A stretch of DNA of 64,000 bases from JAUIAS01 sp030425395 (lineage in GTDB: Bacteria; Pseudomonadota; Alphaproteobacteria; Rhodobacterales; Rhodobacteraceae): the NCBI GenBank assembly GCA_043553855.1, contig CP121336.1:930001-994000 (forward strand), written 5' to 3'. This document shows, in pieces, positions 36,147-44,352 of the stretch (the stretch's first letter is position 1; every line of letters begins with the position of its first letter). Made by a program: the position numbers and the translations under genes. The notes below the pieces were generated by a model that worked only from the letters and a program-made list of their open reading frames with translations, was not told the DNA's origin and ran no database searches.

Positions 36147-37345
36147 GGCAAGCGCACCCCGTCCACGATGGCCCGCTTCTGGTCGTCCCCGATGCCCGCT
36201 GAGTAGATGCCATAGGTCAGCCGGTTCTCGCTCCGCGCGGACTGATGCCCCACCAGTGATGCGGTGTAGTGCTCAGGCACACCGGTTCTCTCGCACTGGG
36301 TGATGAACCACTTTCGGGTGCTGTGGAACACCAGCCCGGGACGATCCAAGCCCAACCGATCCCGCAAGCGACCGAACTGCTTGGTCACCTGTGGCACGGT
36401 CAAGTCAGGGAACAGTCGATCAGCCCCCAGCGATGGCAACAGGTCAGACAGCACCCCATGCAAGGGCACCTCCCGTTCCGCCGCATCGGTCTTCAACAGG
36501 CGCACACGGTTGGGACGCACCCGGGCAAACCAGCCCAGATTGCTCTTCCGCACCAGATCCTCCCGCAGCAAGCCCACCGCTTCCCCGGACCGAAGCCCGG
36601 ACAGCAGACAGAACAAGACGACCGAGCCAATCAACGGATGGTTGGCCCCCAGCAAGCGCTGGACTTCCTCGTCTGTCGGGACCGCGTAGGACCTGATCTT
36701 GCCCTTGGCCTCGACCTTCACCGCCGAGAAGTCGAGCTTGGGACAGTGCCCCTCGTGATACGCCCAGTCCAGAAAGTGCAGCACCTGAGACAGGATACGC
36801 TTCTGGGTGGTCGCTGCGATTGGGGCTCCTGACGATCTGGCAACCAGTTGCTCCAGCCCGAGGGTCCGGGACCGGTGGCTCTTGCCCACGTGCGGCGATA
36901 ACCGGGCCACCAGTGACGTGAACCGGCGACCGTCCTCCCGGGTCAGCGTTCCGATCTGCCGTGCTCCATAGAGAGACACAAGCAGACCAACCGAGAACCG
37001 CACCGACTTGAACCCGCCATGCCGTAGCTCCGACGACCGTTGGTTCAGGTAGTCCCGGGCCAGCACCGCCACGCTTTCCTTGCCGATGACAGGGTTCGTC
37101 GCCCGGAACACCGGAGCCGCCACCCGCACGGGTTCAGGACGGTCAAGCACAATGCCTTCCCGGGCCTTGGCCACGATCTCCTCGAACTTGGCATTGACCT
37201 CAGCCGCCCGGACCTTGGCCTCCTTGGCGTCCCCGGTCTTCAGGGACTGTTTCAGCGCCTGTCCGAGCAAGGGTTGCAGCGCCTTGGGGTAGTTGCGGCG
37301 ATAGAGCCACGTTTGTTGCTTGAGATACGCATACGGTATCCGCAT
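36137..37345 (-). CDS. tyrosine recombinase (integrase) of element A
   Basis: A 402-residue phage-type integrase. An N-terminal arm-binding region and SAM-like core-binding domain precede the catalytic domain with R252 (LLSGLRSGEAVGL), H341-x-x-R344 (FHSTRKWF), H367 (VGHQS) and the nucleophile Tyr378 (RLTYG). It would cut and rejoin attP with the tRNA-Gln 3' end. AGGAGG is 4-5 nt before the ATG. An inverted repeat TTGGGGCAAGTGCCCC sits just upstream (37357-37374), a candidate self-binding site. All catalytic residues are present, so it may be active. Confidence 0.92.
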   Translation of the reverse strand: MRIPYAYLKQQTWLYRRNYPKALQPLLGQALKQSLKTGDAKEAKVRAAEVNAKFEEIVAKAREGIVLDRPEPVRVAAPVFRATNPVIGKESVAVLARDYLNQRSSELRHGGFKSVRFSVGLLVSLYGARQIGTLTREDGRRFTSLVARLSPHVGKSHRSRTLGLEQLVARSSGAPIAATTQKRILSQVLHFLDWAYHEGHCPKLDFSAVKVEAKGKIRSYAVPTDEEVQRLLGANHPLIGSVVLFCLLSGLRSGEAVGLLREDLVRKSNLGWFARVRPNRVRLLKTDAAEREVPLHGVLSDLLPSLGADRLFPDLTVPQVTKQFGRLRDRLGLDRPGLVFHSTRKWFITQCERTGVPEHYTASLVGHQSARSENRLTYGIYSAGIGDDQKRAIVDGVRLPCS

Positions 37346-37406
37346 AGGTCCTCCTTTTGGGGCAAGTGCCCCAGTTCAGGTTGGAATTGAGATTTTCTGA
37401 TGGGTT

Positions 37407-37601
37407 TCAGGGGGTTTCAGGGTTATGAGAGTTCCCTGTCACCACGATCATCTCGTAGTCAGGTTCCCCGTACTCCCCCGCCAACGGCCCTGTCAGGGAG
37501 TAGCCGCCCACGCAGTCTTCATAGACCTCCGTGACGCGGAAGCGATGCTCGGGCACATCGTCAAAGGCACGTATCGTCACCACGGTTCCGGGCTCGATCA
37601 T
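37407..37601 (-). CDS. small acidic protein of element A, unknown
   Basis: A 64-residue soluble protein (MIEPGTVVTIRAFDDVPEHRF...), predicted mostly beta, resembling a small SH3-like barrel in its pattern of short strands. GGGAGGG lies 6 nt upstream and the ATG overlaps the stop of the 32-codon gene by 4 nt. No family is recognised. It ends 61 bp before the recombinase start. Confidence 0.6.
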   Translation of the reverse strand: MIEPGTVVTIRAFDDVPEHRFRVTEVYEDCVGGYSLTGPLAGEYGEPDYEMIVVTGNSHNPETP

Positions 37602-37696
37602 GCCACGCCCTCCCGGAGCACGAGCACAAGCAGCAGCGCCACGGCCCACCGGACGTCGATCAGCGCCACCACCAGCAGAACGATCAGCTCAAGCAT
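37598..37696 (-). CDS. 32-residue hydrophobic peptide (micro-gene)
   Basis: MLELIVLLVVALIDVRWAVA... is almost entirely Leu/Val/Ala, with one or two possible membrane helices separated by DVRW. GGAGG lies 7 nt upstream of the ATG. It overlaps the upstream gene by 8 nt and the downstream gene by 4 nt, the pattern of a genuine translated unit. Size and composition fit a small membrane peptide such as a type I-toxin-like or holin-like product; this is inference only. Confidence 0.55.
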   Translation of the reverse strand: MLELIVLLVVALIDVRWAVALLLVLVLREGVA

Positions 37697-37856
37697 CTCC
37701 GTTCCTCCAAGTGGCCACCAGCGACACGACGATCAGCGCAGACACCGCCGGGTGGGTCCGGGACACCAGCCACAGCAGCGTGGACGCAACCGCCTTTGGG
37801 GATGGCTGAACAAGAAAACCCCCGGCGAGCACGCCGAGGGCTGATAGGGTATTCAT
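37689..37856 (-). CDS. 55-residue membrane peptide (micro-gene)
   Basis: The product begins MNTLSALGVLAGGFLVQPSP, has a hydrophobic N-terminal segment and a second one (HPAVSALIVVSLVATW), so probably two membrane spans. A consensus AAGGAGG sits 8 nt before the ATG. It is the first of three overlapping tiny genes upstream of the recombinase. No family is recognised. Confidence 0.57.
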   Translation of the reverse strand: MNTLSALGVLAGGFLVQPSPKAVASTLLWLVSRTHPAVSALIVVSLVATWRNGDA

Positions 37857-38010
37857 GAGAACTTCCTCCTTATCTGGGTTCTAATTCAGATACGGAGATC
37901 GCCTCGGTTTTCGGGTGGGGGGGGGCGGATGGCCCACCAGACGTTTGTGCACATCACGTCCAGTGGCCAGTCTCAGCCCGGAGCGGACCTAAGGTTTGAA
38001 GGTAAGGAGG

Positions 38011-38526
38011 CTAGGCTAAACGTTGTTCTAGCAAAGAAACTAGATTCAATAGTGTGTCGTGCGCTTCGAGAATCTGATGTTCCAAATATATTTCTTCGCC
38101 GTCATCAAGCTTAACAATAACTTGGTCAACGCCGCCAAATCTGCCTTCTCCAAAGCGTCCAAGACTATAACCCTTGGGTTTTGATACGACCTGATCTGAT
38201 CCTTTGATGATCGGTTGTCCCCGCGTCAAAGTTGCATGCTTATTAGCCTTTGCTACATCGAGAATGATCCGGAAGCCGGTGCAATCTTCAGCAATACGGT
38301 GCCGAAATTTGCTGTCATCTGGGTTCGATGGATCACCATGTTTGTGCCATCCCAGCAAGTCGAACGGGTTGAAGTCGTACTCTAAAGCTTGTGCGTAGAT
38401 TTGCGCCGCGAGGGCATCAACGACAGCCACAGCCAAGAAAGCGCGCCGTAGGCAGGAAAAATCTGCATCAAATTCAGCAAGTGTCGGTCCAACAATATTT
38501 TCGTTAAATTGTCTGGCATCGGTCAT
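38011..38526 (-). CDS. hypothetical protein adjacent to Mrr nuclease
   Basis: A 171-residue, predicted mainly helical protein, more AT-rich than the element core. The segment FNPFDLLGWHKHGDPS and a C-terminal helix (LEHQILEAHDTLLNLVSLLEQ) stand out. I recognise no domain. It lies downstream of the Mrr-type gene on the same strand with a 209-bp gap that shows no gene. Position next to a nuclease suggests a defence-related cargo role, unproven. Confidence 0.65.
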   Translation of the reverse strand: MTDARQFNENIVGPTLAEFDADFSCLRRAFLAVAVVDALAAQIYAQALEYDFNPFDLLGWHKHGDPSNPDDSKFRHRIAEDCTGFRIILDVAKANKHATLTRGQPIIKGSDQVVSKPKGYSLGRFGEGRFGGVDQVIVKLDDGEEIYLEHQILEAHDTLLNLVSLLEQRLA

Positions 38527-38735
38527 GGCCCGAGAAGTAATCCCTTGATGCTTTTCTGACTCAAAGCCGCCCTCTGTGGGCGAAACCGCTAGTCGCTCTC
38601 GCAGCGTAACTTGAATGATCTGTCCAAACTTTGCAAACCCAGCTTTCTGCGCTCTGCGGACATCCGAGACGAACGCGGTGAACGACAGCTCTCCGCCCGT
38701 CCAGCCCCGCCACCCGCACCTTTTCCACAGTTGTT

Positions 38736-39656
38736 CTATTCCGAAACTTCTTCAAAATATCCTTCATCGATCTGCTTGATATGAAGGACATCCTTGTTTC
38801 GGCACCCGATGTTGTACTTGATCATTAACTTCGCCAACTGTGGACCGTCGATCAAGACAATTCGTGACCCCAAGTCCTTGGCAGTTTGCGTTGCGGACGG
38901 CGTAAAATGTGAAGTAGCAACAAAGATGCCCTTAGTCGCCTTCTTGATGCTCAATGCACCATAGAAGTCGCGAATATCGCCCGACCCGACACTGTTAGAA
39001 GATCCGTAACGTTTCGCTTGCAGGTAAATCTGATCGACACCAAGTGGGTCTTGGTCAATCACCCCATCGACACCATTATCTCCGGACTGACCAAGCGCTC
39101 GACCGGCGTCCTCGGAAGTTCCCCCGTAACCCATCGCTAACAGCAAATCCACGATGAGGACCTCAAAAAACAGCGGAGATGCTGAACGGACATAGTCGAG
39201 AAGGCTGGCAGCGAGAGCTGCCTCCAGTTTTTTGTGTGCCGCCTGCAAGTTCTCGTCCGGAGTGTTAACTAGGTTTTCCGGCACAATATCGTCAGTAGGA
39301 TCTGAACCACTATCCTTGCTACGCGATTTGAATTCCTGAAACTCGTCAAATTGCTCTAAATACTTTGCGTCCAGAGTGATACTGGCGTCCGACAGCACCG
39401 ATCGCCCACGGTCTGTTAGTTCAAACCAGCCGCGCCGAACATTTCTGACCAAACCAGCCTGTTTTAGATAGGCGCGCGCCCAATGCACTCTGTTTGCGAT
39501 TTTCGTCTGCTTTCCGCTTGGTAGCAGCTCCTGCCGGTGTTCGTCGCTGAGGTCTAGGCGATCAGAAATTTCTTCCACGACGTCGGATATTTTTCGTGGT
39601 TCATTTCTGGCGCTCTCCAAAACGGGGCGCATCAGCGACTGGTAATTCGGAATCAT
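38736..39656 (-). CDS. mrr: Mrr-type restriction endonuclease
   Basis: A 306-residue protein with an Mrr_N winged-helix domain (about 5-90, RVHWARAYLKQAGLVRNVRRGWFELTD) and an Mrr catalytic domain. PD-(D/E)XK-like residues are D197 (GDNGVDGVI) and Q213-x-K215 (YLQAKRYG), with E165 upstream. Mrr proteins are type IV enzymes that cut modified DNA, so this is a plausible anti-phage gene carried by the element. AGGA lies upstream of the ATG at 39656; an ATG 26 codons earlier lacks support. Confidence 0.87.
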   Translation of the reverse strand: MIPNYQSLMRPVLESARNEPRKISDVVEEISDRLDLSDEHRQELLPSGKQTKIANRVHWARAYLKQAGLVRNVRRGWFELTDRGRSVLSDASITLDAKYLEQFDEFQEFKSRSKDSGSDPTDDIVPENLVNTPDENLQAAHKKLEAALAASLLDYVRSASPLFFEVLIVDLLLAMGYGGTSEDAGRALGQSGDNGVDGVIDQDPLGVDQIYLQAKRYGSSNSVGSGDIRDFYGALSIKKATKGIFVATSHFTPSATQTAKDLGSRIVLIDGPQLAKLMIKYNIGCRNKDVLHIKQIDEGYFEEVSE

Positions 39657-39798
39657 AACTGCGTCCTGTCTTAGCTGACGATCAGCATAAGTACATACCG
39701 TCCGAGTTGGAAGCTCAGCTATCAAACACCCCACACCGCCCCACCCGTTGCCCCAGTCTCCAACGACCAGCAGAATTCCCGTACCGGATCATCGTGCG

Positions 39799-39828
39799 GG
39801 TTCGAATCCTACCACCCCAGCCATTCAC
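39799..39828 (+). repeat. attR core of element A / att junction with element B
   Basis: An exact 30-bp copy of the tRNA-Gln 3' end and following bases (same as 29690-29719). It is the right end of element A and also abuts sequence matching the left end of element A, so it doubles as the left attachment site of remnant element B. Confidence 0.92.
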
Positions 39829-39919
39829 CCGCAGAGCTCTTGACATGCTTCTTTCTCTGGAGAGTGGACGCTTGGGTGACTGCCGAGTGCCCCAGACGGT
39901 GCCCCAAGGTGGGAGGGAA

Positions 39920-40175
39920 TGTCATAGGCGTTGACGTCCATCGACACACCGATGCTCAGTTCGGGGTCTTCCAGCCACGCCACGTAGCAGTCGAGCAGCA
40001 GGACCTTTAGCTGGTCTTTGAAGGGGGTCCTTGGCTTGGGTCCGGGGCGGTTGGCTCCCATGTCCCCGAAGTGGTTGCCCCAGATTTCCTTCACGATCTC
40101 CCCAACGGCTGGGTGATCTGACCAGCGGTGGACGTCTATAGGTCTGCTATAGAAGGGGTCTAGAATAGCTGGCAT
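39920..40175 (-). pseudogene. truncated polymerase-like gene of element B
   Basis: The first 85 codons match the putative replication protein of element A (MPAILDPFYSRPIDVHRWSD through VNAYD) with a few substitutions (e.g. AVGEIVKEIWGNHF for TLAGIVEEIWGSHF). Homology stops at 39920, where the frame runs into left-end sequence. All palm-like motifs are missing. Confidence 0.88.
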
Positions 40176-40238
40176 ATTCTTTCCTTAAGAGGGGAAGGGT
40201 AAGCAACAGGAGGGGGCTCTCTTCTTCTCCTCTTCCTC

Positions 40239-40433
40239 CATTACTTATACCTATTACCCCCAAGAAGAAGCCCCCCGTAAAGAGGACCGTAGAGGACCGC
40301 TAGCCCTCCCGATAGGAACCCCCATCCAGCCCCACCAAGTCATCCTCAGGGGACCACTCTGGCACACTCTGGAGCAGCTGACCCAGCCCCCCCCCGCAGC
40401 AGCAGCCTACCGTATCAATAGGTATAAGTAATG
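40239..40433. repeat. inverted-repeat region of element B
   Basis: The same perfect 17-bp inverted repeat as in element A occurs here at 40239-40255 and 40417-40433, with the intervening sequence and the AGAGGACCG direct repeat nearly identical to element A. Confidence 0.8.
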
Positions 40434-40554
40434 AGGAGGAAGAACAGGAGGTCCCCCCTTGCTCCAGTATCCCCCCCCAGAAAAAGAGAAAAAAAGAAGA
40501 GTAGCTGTAGCCCCCCAGCAGCCACGAAGGCCACCGGGGGTGTCAGGGGTTTCG

Positions 40555-40762
40555 TTAGTCCCAGAACTTCCAGTCAATCGCTGGCCAGCTGGGTTGATAG
40601 GCCTGCCAGTCGATCGGGGGGAGATCAGGTAAATGTTCGGACGCCGTAGCCCATGCCTTGCCCGGGGACGATTTCACCGTCTGCCAGATTTCTTCCTTGG
40701 TGGGCACCGTCATGCCACAGACCTCGGTCGCCTCAGGATCAGCTCCGAGCCCCGGGTTAAAG
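40555..40762 (-). pseudogene. 3' remnant of the coiled-coil membrane protein gene
   Basis: The last ~69 codons match the element A protein from FNPGLGADPEATEV to its Trp-rich end (IDWQAYQPSWPAIDW), ending in TAA instead of TGA. Upstream of 40763 the homology is cut by a sequence resembling an IS66-type terminal repeat. Confidence 0.85.
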
Positions 40763-40782
40763 GTATCCGTCCGGTGTGACTG
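40763..40782 (+). repeat. possible solo IS66-type terminal repeat
   Basis: GTATCCGTCCGGTGTGACTG matches 18 of 20 bases of GTATGCGTCCGGTCTGACTG at 43769, which borders a real IS66 transposase fragment. It lies exactly where element B homology ends. No transposase is attached; the following ~195 bp show no gene. Confidence 0.5.
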
Positions 40783-40977
40783 CCCTGCCTGGGTGATGGA
40801 GTGGGCGCTAGTGTCCACTATGGGCAGCATCGGCCGTTTCAGACAGGATGGTTTCCCGGCACTACATATCTTAGGGTTTGACGGAGTAGGGGGGTGCCGT
40901 TAGCCTAACATATGCAAATACATATTTTGTGGCACCGGCGCAAAAGATGCCGGACCGCACTCAGCCGGGAGACCACC

Positions 40978-41943
40978 ATGAAATTCAAGACCATGATCAC
41001 CTGCGCCGCACTCGCTGCAGGTACCTTCAGCCCTGCGGCCTTCGCCGAGGAAGTGACCCTGCGCGCCGTATCAGCTTTCAATCTCGGGACGACGTTCAGC
41101 CGTGAATTCGAGGCTTTCGTTGGATGGATCAATGAAAACGGGGACGGCGTCGTGCAGATCCAGATCATTGGCGGGCCGGAAGCGGTGCCCCCCTTTGAGC
41201 TCGGCAATGCGGTACAGTCAGGCGTCGTTGACCTCGCCAATAATACATCCGCCTTCTATCCAAACCTTGTGCCAACCGGGGACGCGATCCATCTGGCCGA
41301 GAATACCGTGCAGGAACAACGGGCCAATGGTTGCTATGACCTCCTTGACCGCATTCATCAGGAACAGATGAACGTAAAATTCCTCGCACGCGCAGGCGAC
41401 GGGATGGGCTTCCACCTGTATCTTACCAAACCCATAGACGGGCCGGACCTGACGGGTCTGACCATCCGCACCACGCCAGTCTATCAGGCGATGTTTTCGG
41501 CACTTGGGGCCAATCTGGTGCGCACCGCACCCGGTGAGGTTTATAGCGCGCTGGAGCGGGGGGCGATTGATGGCTACGGCTGGCCTGCCCAAGGAGTGCT
41601 GGATCTGGGCTGGGACGAGCAGACGAAATTCCGCGTTGATCCCAGCTTTTACAATGTGGACGTCAATCTGCTGGTCAACCTTGATGTCTGGAACGGCCTG
41701 ACGGACGCACAGCGGGCCAAGCTTGAGGAAGGTGCCGCCTGGATGGAGGAACTGAACACCAAGAACGCTGAAATCAACGCCGCCGAATATGCCAAGCAGG
41801 CAGATGCAGGGATCGAGACGATCACATTGAGCGATGCCGATGCACAGATGTGGTTGGAGACCGCACAAACCGAAGGCTGGGCGGCTGTCGAGGCGGTAGA
41901 TGCAGTCCTTGGAAATGAACTCCGGACCTGCCTGACGCAGTAA
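40978..41943 (+). CDS. dctP: TRAP transporter substrate-binding protein (DctP family)
   Basis: A 321-residue periplasmic binding protein with a signal peptide (MKFKTMITCAALAAGTFSPAAFA). Family blocks are FELGNAVQSGVVDLANNT, DLTGLTIRTTPVYQAMFSALGANLVRT and GEVYSALERGAIDGYGWP. It captures an organic acid or related solute for sodium-driven uptake; the ligand is not determined. The start was chosen for the signal peptide. It is first of three TRAP genes. Confidence 0.9.
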   Translation: MKFKTMITCAALAAGTFSPAAFAEEVTLRAVSAFNLGTTFSREFEAFVGWINENGDGVVQIQIIGGPEAVPPFELGNAVQSGVVDLANNTSAFYPNLVPTGDAIHLAENTVQEQRANGCYDLLDRIHQEQMNVKFLARAGDGMGFHLYLTKPIDGPDLTGLTIRTTPVYQAMFSALGANLVRTAPGEVYSALERGAIDGYGWPAQGVLDLGWDEQTKFRVDPSFYNVDVNLLVNLDVWNGLTDAQRAKLEEGAAWMEELNTKNAEINAAEYAKQADAGIETITLSDADAQMWLETAQTEGWAAVEAVDAVLGNELRTCLTQ

Positions 41944-41949
41944 CCACAG

Positions 41950-42444
41950 ATGATCGGCCAGCTTTTTGACCGGTTGCTTTTGATGCTTGCCGCGCTGTCG
42001 GCAGGTATTCTGGGCATGATCGCGATTGTTATCTCGGTCAACGTGGGCCTGCGCAATCTTGGGTATCCCACGATCTATGGCGCACTGGATGCCATCCAAT
42101 ATGCGCTGATGATCGCGACGTTCATGGGCGCACCTTGGGTGCTGGCGCGCAATGGGCATGTAAAGATTGACCTGTTAACAGCCTCTTTGCCCCCTCGGGC
42201 CGAAGCAGCCATGACCCGGATGACCTGCCTGATCGGGGCACTCACAGCAGGTGTTCTGGGGTGGTATGGCCTGCAGGCGGCGCTGGCCTCCGCTGCACGC
42301 GGGTCGATGATCCGCACCTCTTTTATAATCCCTGAATGGTGGATGCTGGCCTTTGTGCCCATCTCCCTCGCGCTCTGCATGATTGTATTTCTGCGCAAGG
42401 TGCTCAAACCCGATCCCGCCAACCGCAAGCTGACAGGGTTATAG
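41950..42444 (+). CDS. dctQ: TRAP transporter small permease (DctQ family)
   Basis: A 164-residue inner-membrane protein with four hydrophobic segments, the standard DctQ topology, including WVLARNGHVKIDLL between helices 2 and 3. It forms the permease with DctM. It lies 6 bp after dctP and 4 bp before dctM. Confidence 0.9.
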   Translation: MIGQLFDRLLLMLAALSAGILGMIAIVISVNVGLRNLGYPTIYGALDAIQYALMIATFMGAPWVLARNGHVKIDLLTASLPPRAEAAMTRMTCLIGALTAGVLGWYGLQAALASAARGSMIRTSFIIPEWWMLAFVPISLALCMIVFLRKVLKPDPANRKLTGL

Positions 42445-42448
42445 CGGG

Positions 42449-43765
42449 ATGGATTGGGGACTTATCCTGACGCTTATGCTGGGCGGATTGGCCGTGCTCT
42501 TGTTGATTGGCATGCCCGTTGCATTCGCGTTTATCGCAGTCACGACCGTTGGCGCGTTTTTTGTGTTGGGCGGTGAACGTGGCATCCTGCAACTCGCGCG
42601 CAATTCAGCCCAATCCGTGGCTAATTTCCAGCTCGCACCGATACCGCTGTTTATTCTGATGGGGGAAATCCTGTTTCAGACCGGCGTCGCACACCGCGCC
42701 ATTGATGCCATAGAACGGGTCGTCACGCGCATTCCGGGCCGCATGTCTGTGGTGACAATCTTTGGCGGGACGATCTTTGCCGCACTCTCCGGCTCGACCA
42801 TCGCAAACACAGCCATGCTGGGCAGCACACTGCTGCCGGGCATGCTGAAACGCGGCTATCACCCCTCCATGGCGATGGGGCCGATCATGGCGTCGGGTGC
42901 CATCGCCATGCTGATCCCACCTTCCGCCCTTGCCGTGCTGGTGGGCTCTCTGGCGGGCATTTCCATCGCGGGCCTTCTGATCGCAGGCGTGATCCCCGCC
43001 CTATTGCTGGCCCTGCTGTTCGTGGCCTACGTGGTGGGGCGCAGCATTCTGGACCCGTCTATCGCGCCACCAGACATACTGGAAGACATGAGCCTGAAGG
43101 AACGCTGGACCCCCTTCGCCATCTACGTCCTGCCCTTATCGGTGTTGTTCTTCGTGGTGATCGGATCCCTGCTTTTGGGCATCGCAACGCCCACAGAAAG
43201 CGCTGCCCTCGGCAGCCTCACCGCCGTGGCCATTGGTGCCGCCTACCGGTCTCTCAGCTGGGAGAAACTGGGCCGGGCGCTGATGGAGACGCTCAAACTG
43301 TCGGTGATGATCCTGTTCATCATCGCAGCCAGCCAGACCTTTGCGCAGGTGCTCTCTTTCTCGGGGGCAACAAGCGGGCTGATCCGCACGATCAACAGCT
43401 TTGATCCAACCCCGCTGATGGTGCTTTTGGGCATGATCGCAATCTTGTTGCTGCTGGGCTGCTTCATTGATCAGGTGTCGATGCTGATGGTGACGGTGCC
43501 CATCTTTGTGCCCTTGGCCCAAGCCATGGGGATAAACGAGCTGGTCCTCGGTGTGGTCTACCTTTTGACGATGGAAATCGGCCTTCTAACGCCCCCCTTC
43601 GGGTTGCTCCTGTTCGTCATGCGCGGCGTAGCCCCGCCCGAAATACGCATGCGCGACATCTATGCCGCCGTGATGCCGTTCCTTCTGATCAAGCTTTTTG
43701 TGCTGGCGCTGATTGTTTGGCTGCCCGAGCTGGGAACATGGCTGCCGGGTTTGATGGGGCGGTAG
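42449..43765 (+). CDS. dctM: TRAP transporter large permease (DctM family)
   Basis: A 438-residue inner-membrane protein with about 12 hydrophobic helices. DctM blocks include GMPVAFAFIAVTTVG, FAALSGSTIANTAMLGS, SGAIAMLIPPSALAV and TPTESAALGSLTAV. It is the sodium-coupled channel of the TRAP system. An IS66 fragment begins 3 bp after its stop, so any downstream operon genes have been lost or were never there. Confidence 0.92.
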   Translation: MDWGLILTLMLGGLAVLLLIGMPVAFAFIAVTTVGAFFVLGGERGILQLARNSAQSVANFQLAPIPLFILMGEILFQTGVAHRAIDAIERVVTRIPGRMSVVTIFGGTIFAALSGSTIANTAMLGSTLLPGMLKRGYHPSMAMGPIMASGAIAMLIPPSALAVLVGSLAGISIAGLLIAGVIPALLLALLFVAYVVGRSILDPSIAPPDILEDMSLKERWTPFAIYVLPLSVLFFVVIGSLLLGIATPTESAALGSLTAVAIGAAYRSLSWEKLGRALMETLKLSVMILFIIAASQTFAQVLSFSGATSGLIRTINSFDPTPLMVLLGMIAILLLLGCFIDQVSMLMVTVPIFVPLAQAMGINELVLGVVYLLTMEIGLLTPPFGLLLFVMRGVAPPEIRMRDIYAAVMPFLLIKLFVLALIVWLPELGTWLPGLMGR

Positions 43766-43768
43766 AAC

Positions 43769-44280
43769 GTATGCGTCCGGTCTGACTGGTGTTGACTTAT
43801 TCGGGCGTCCAACTCCAGGGCATGAGATCTTCGAGGCGGGTCATTTTATGGTCTGCGACGCGGGTGAGGACCCAGGTCAGCCAGGCTTCAGGATCGACCT
43901 TGTTCATGCGGCAAGTCTCGATGAGGGTGTCGGCGATGGCCGCTGCTTCACCGCCGCATTTTGATCCCATAAATAGATAATTTTTGCGGCCCAGAGTCAC
44001 AGGTTTGATTGATCGCTCACAGATGTTGTTGTCCAACTCCAGCGTGCCGTTTTCAAGATATGCCCGCGCCTTTGGCATGCGGCCGAGCGCGTATCTGATG
44101 ACCCCTGCCAGCGCCGATTTTCCGGAGATTTTCGGCAATTGCAGAGCGAGCCAGGCCTCGAGATCGTCGTAGATTGGTTGCGGTTTTTCCTGCCGCAGGG
44201 CAACGCGCGTGTTCGTGGGTTTGTAACGCGCCTCTTTCTCAACGTAATACAGAGCGGCGATGATGCACAGGGGATTATGG
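43769..44280 (-). mobile_element. IS66-family insertion sequence fragment (transposase C-terminus)
   Basis: The minus-strand frame reads NPLCIIAALYYVEKEARYKP at 44280 and runs through LENGTLELDNNICERSIKPV, GRKNYLFMGSKCGGEAAA and ADHKMTRLEDLMPW to the stop at 43797, all typical of IS66 TnpC. The putative terminal repeat GTATGCGTCCGGTCTGACTG starts at 43769. The 5' part of the gene is missing because IS21 sequence begins at 44281. Confidence 0.88.
43797..44280 (-). pseudogene. truncated IS66 transposase (tnpC 3' part)
   Basis: About 160 C-terminal codons of the DDE transposase remain, including the conserved ENGTLELDNNICER block with the last catalytic Glu. The gene is cut at 44280 by the IS21-family end, so it is not functional. 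Confidence 0.88.
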
Positions 44281-44352
44281 TGTTGATTGTCACCGAGAAC
44301 TGACCCGGTATTTTCACCAAGATTTGACCCACCCTCAGTTATGCGCCTTGGT

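Larger units (their letters stand above)
29690..39828. mobile_element. integrative mobile element A at tRNA-Gln (about 10.1 kb)
   Basis: The element is bounded by 30-bp direct repeats of the tRNA-Gln 3' end. It contains a tyrosine recombinase (36137-37345), a polymerase-palm-like putative replication protein, an inverted-repeat non-coding region, several tiny genes, an Mrr-type nuclease, and the lasso-like peptide/UnbU-UnbV pair. No conjugation or capsid genes are seen, so it would need help to move between cells. Composition of the cargo ends is clearly more AT-rich than the flanking chromosome. Confidence 0.88.
39829..40762. mobile_element. remnant element B, a deleted second copy of the same element type
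   Basis: Behind attR the sequence repeats element A in shortened form: the left-end segment (including the 25-bp block 39885-39909, identical to 29776-29800), then a jump at 39920 to the start of the polymerase-like gene, the inverted-repeat region, and the end of the coiled-coil gene up to 40762. Everything else is gone. This means two related elements used the same tRNA site; A inserted in front of B. Confidence 0.85.

Noticed and set aside
38561..38791. Minus-strand frame of 76 codons between Mrr and the hypothetical gene
   Set aside because: Overlaps the end of the Mrr gene in another frame, with no ribosome site or recognisable pattern.
29690..40762. Lasso peptide biosynthesis cluster
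   Set aside because: Only the precursor-like gene is present; no RRE, leader protease, cyclase or exporter gene was found in any frame, so a full cluster is not claimed.
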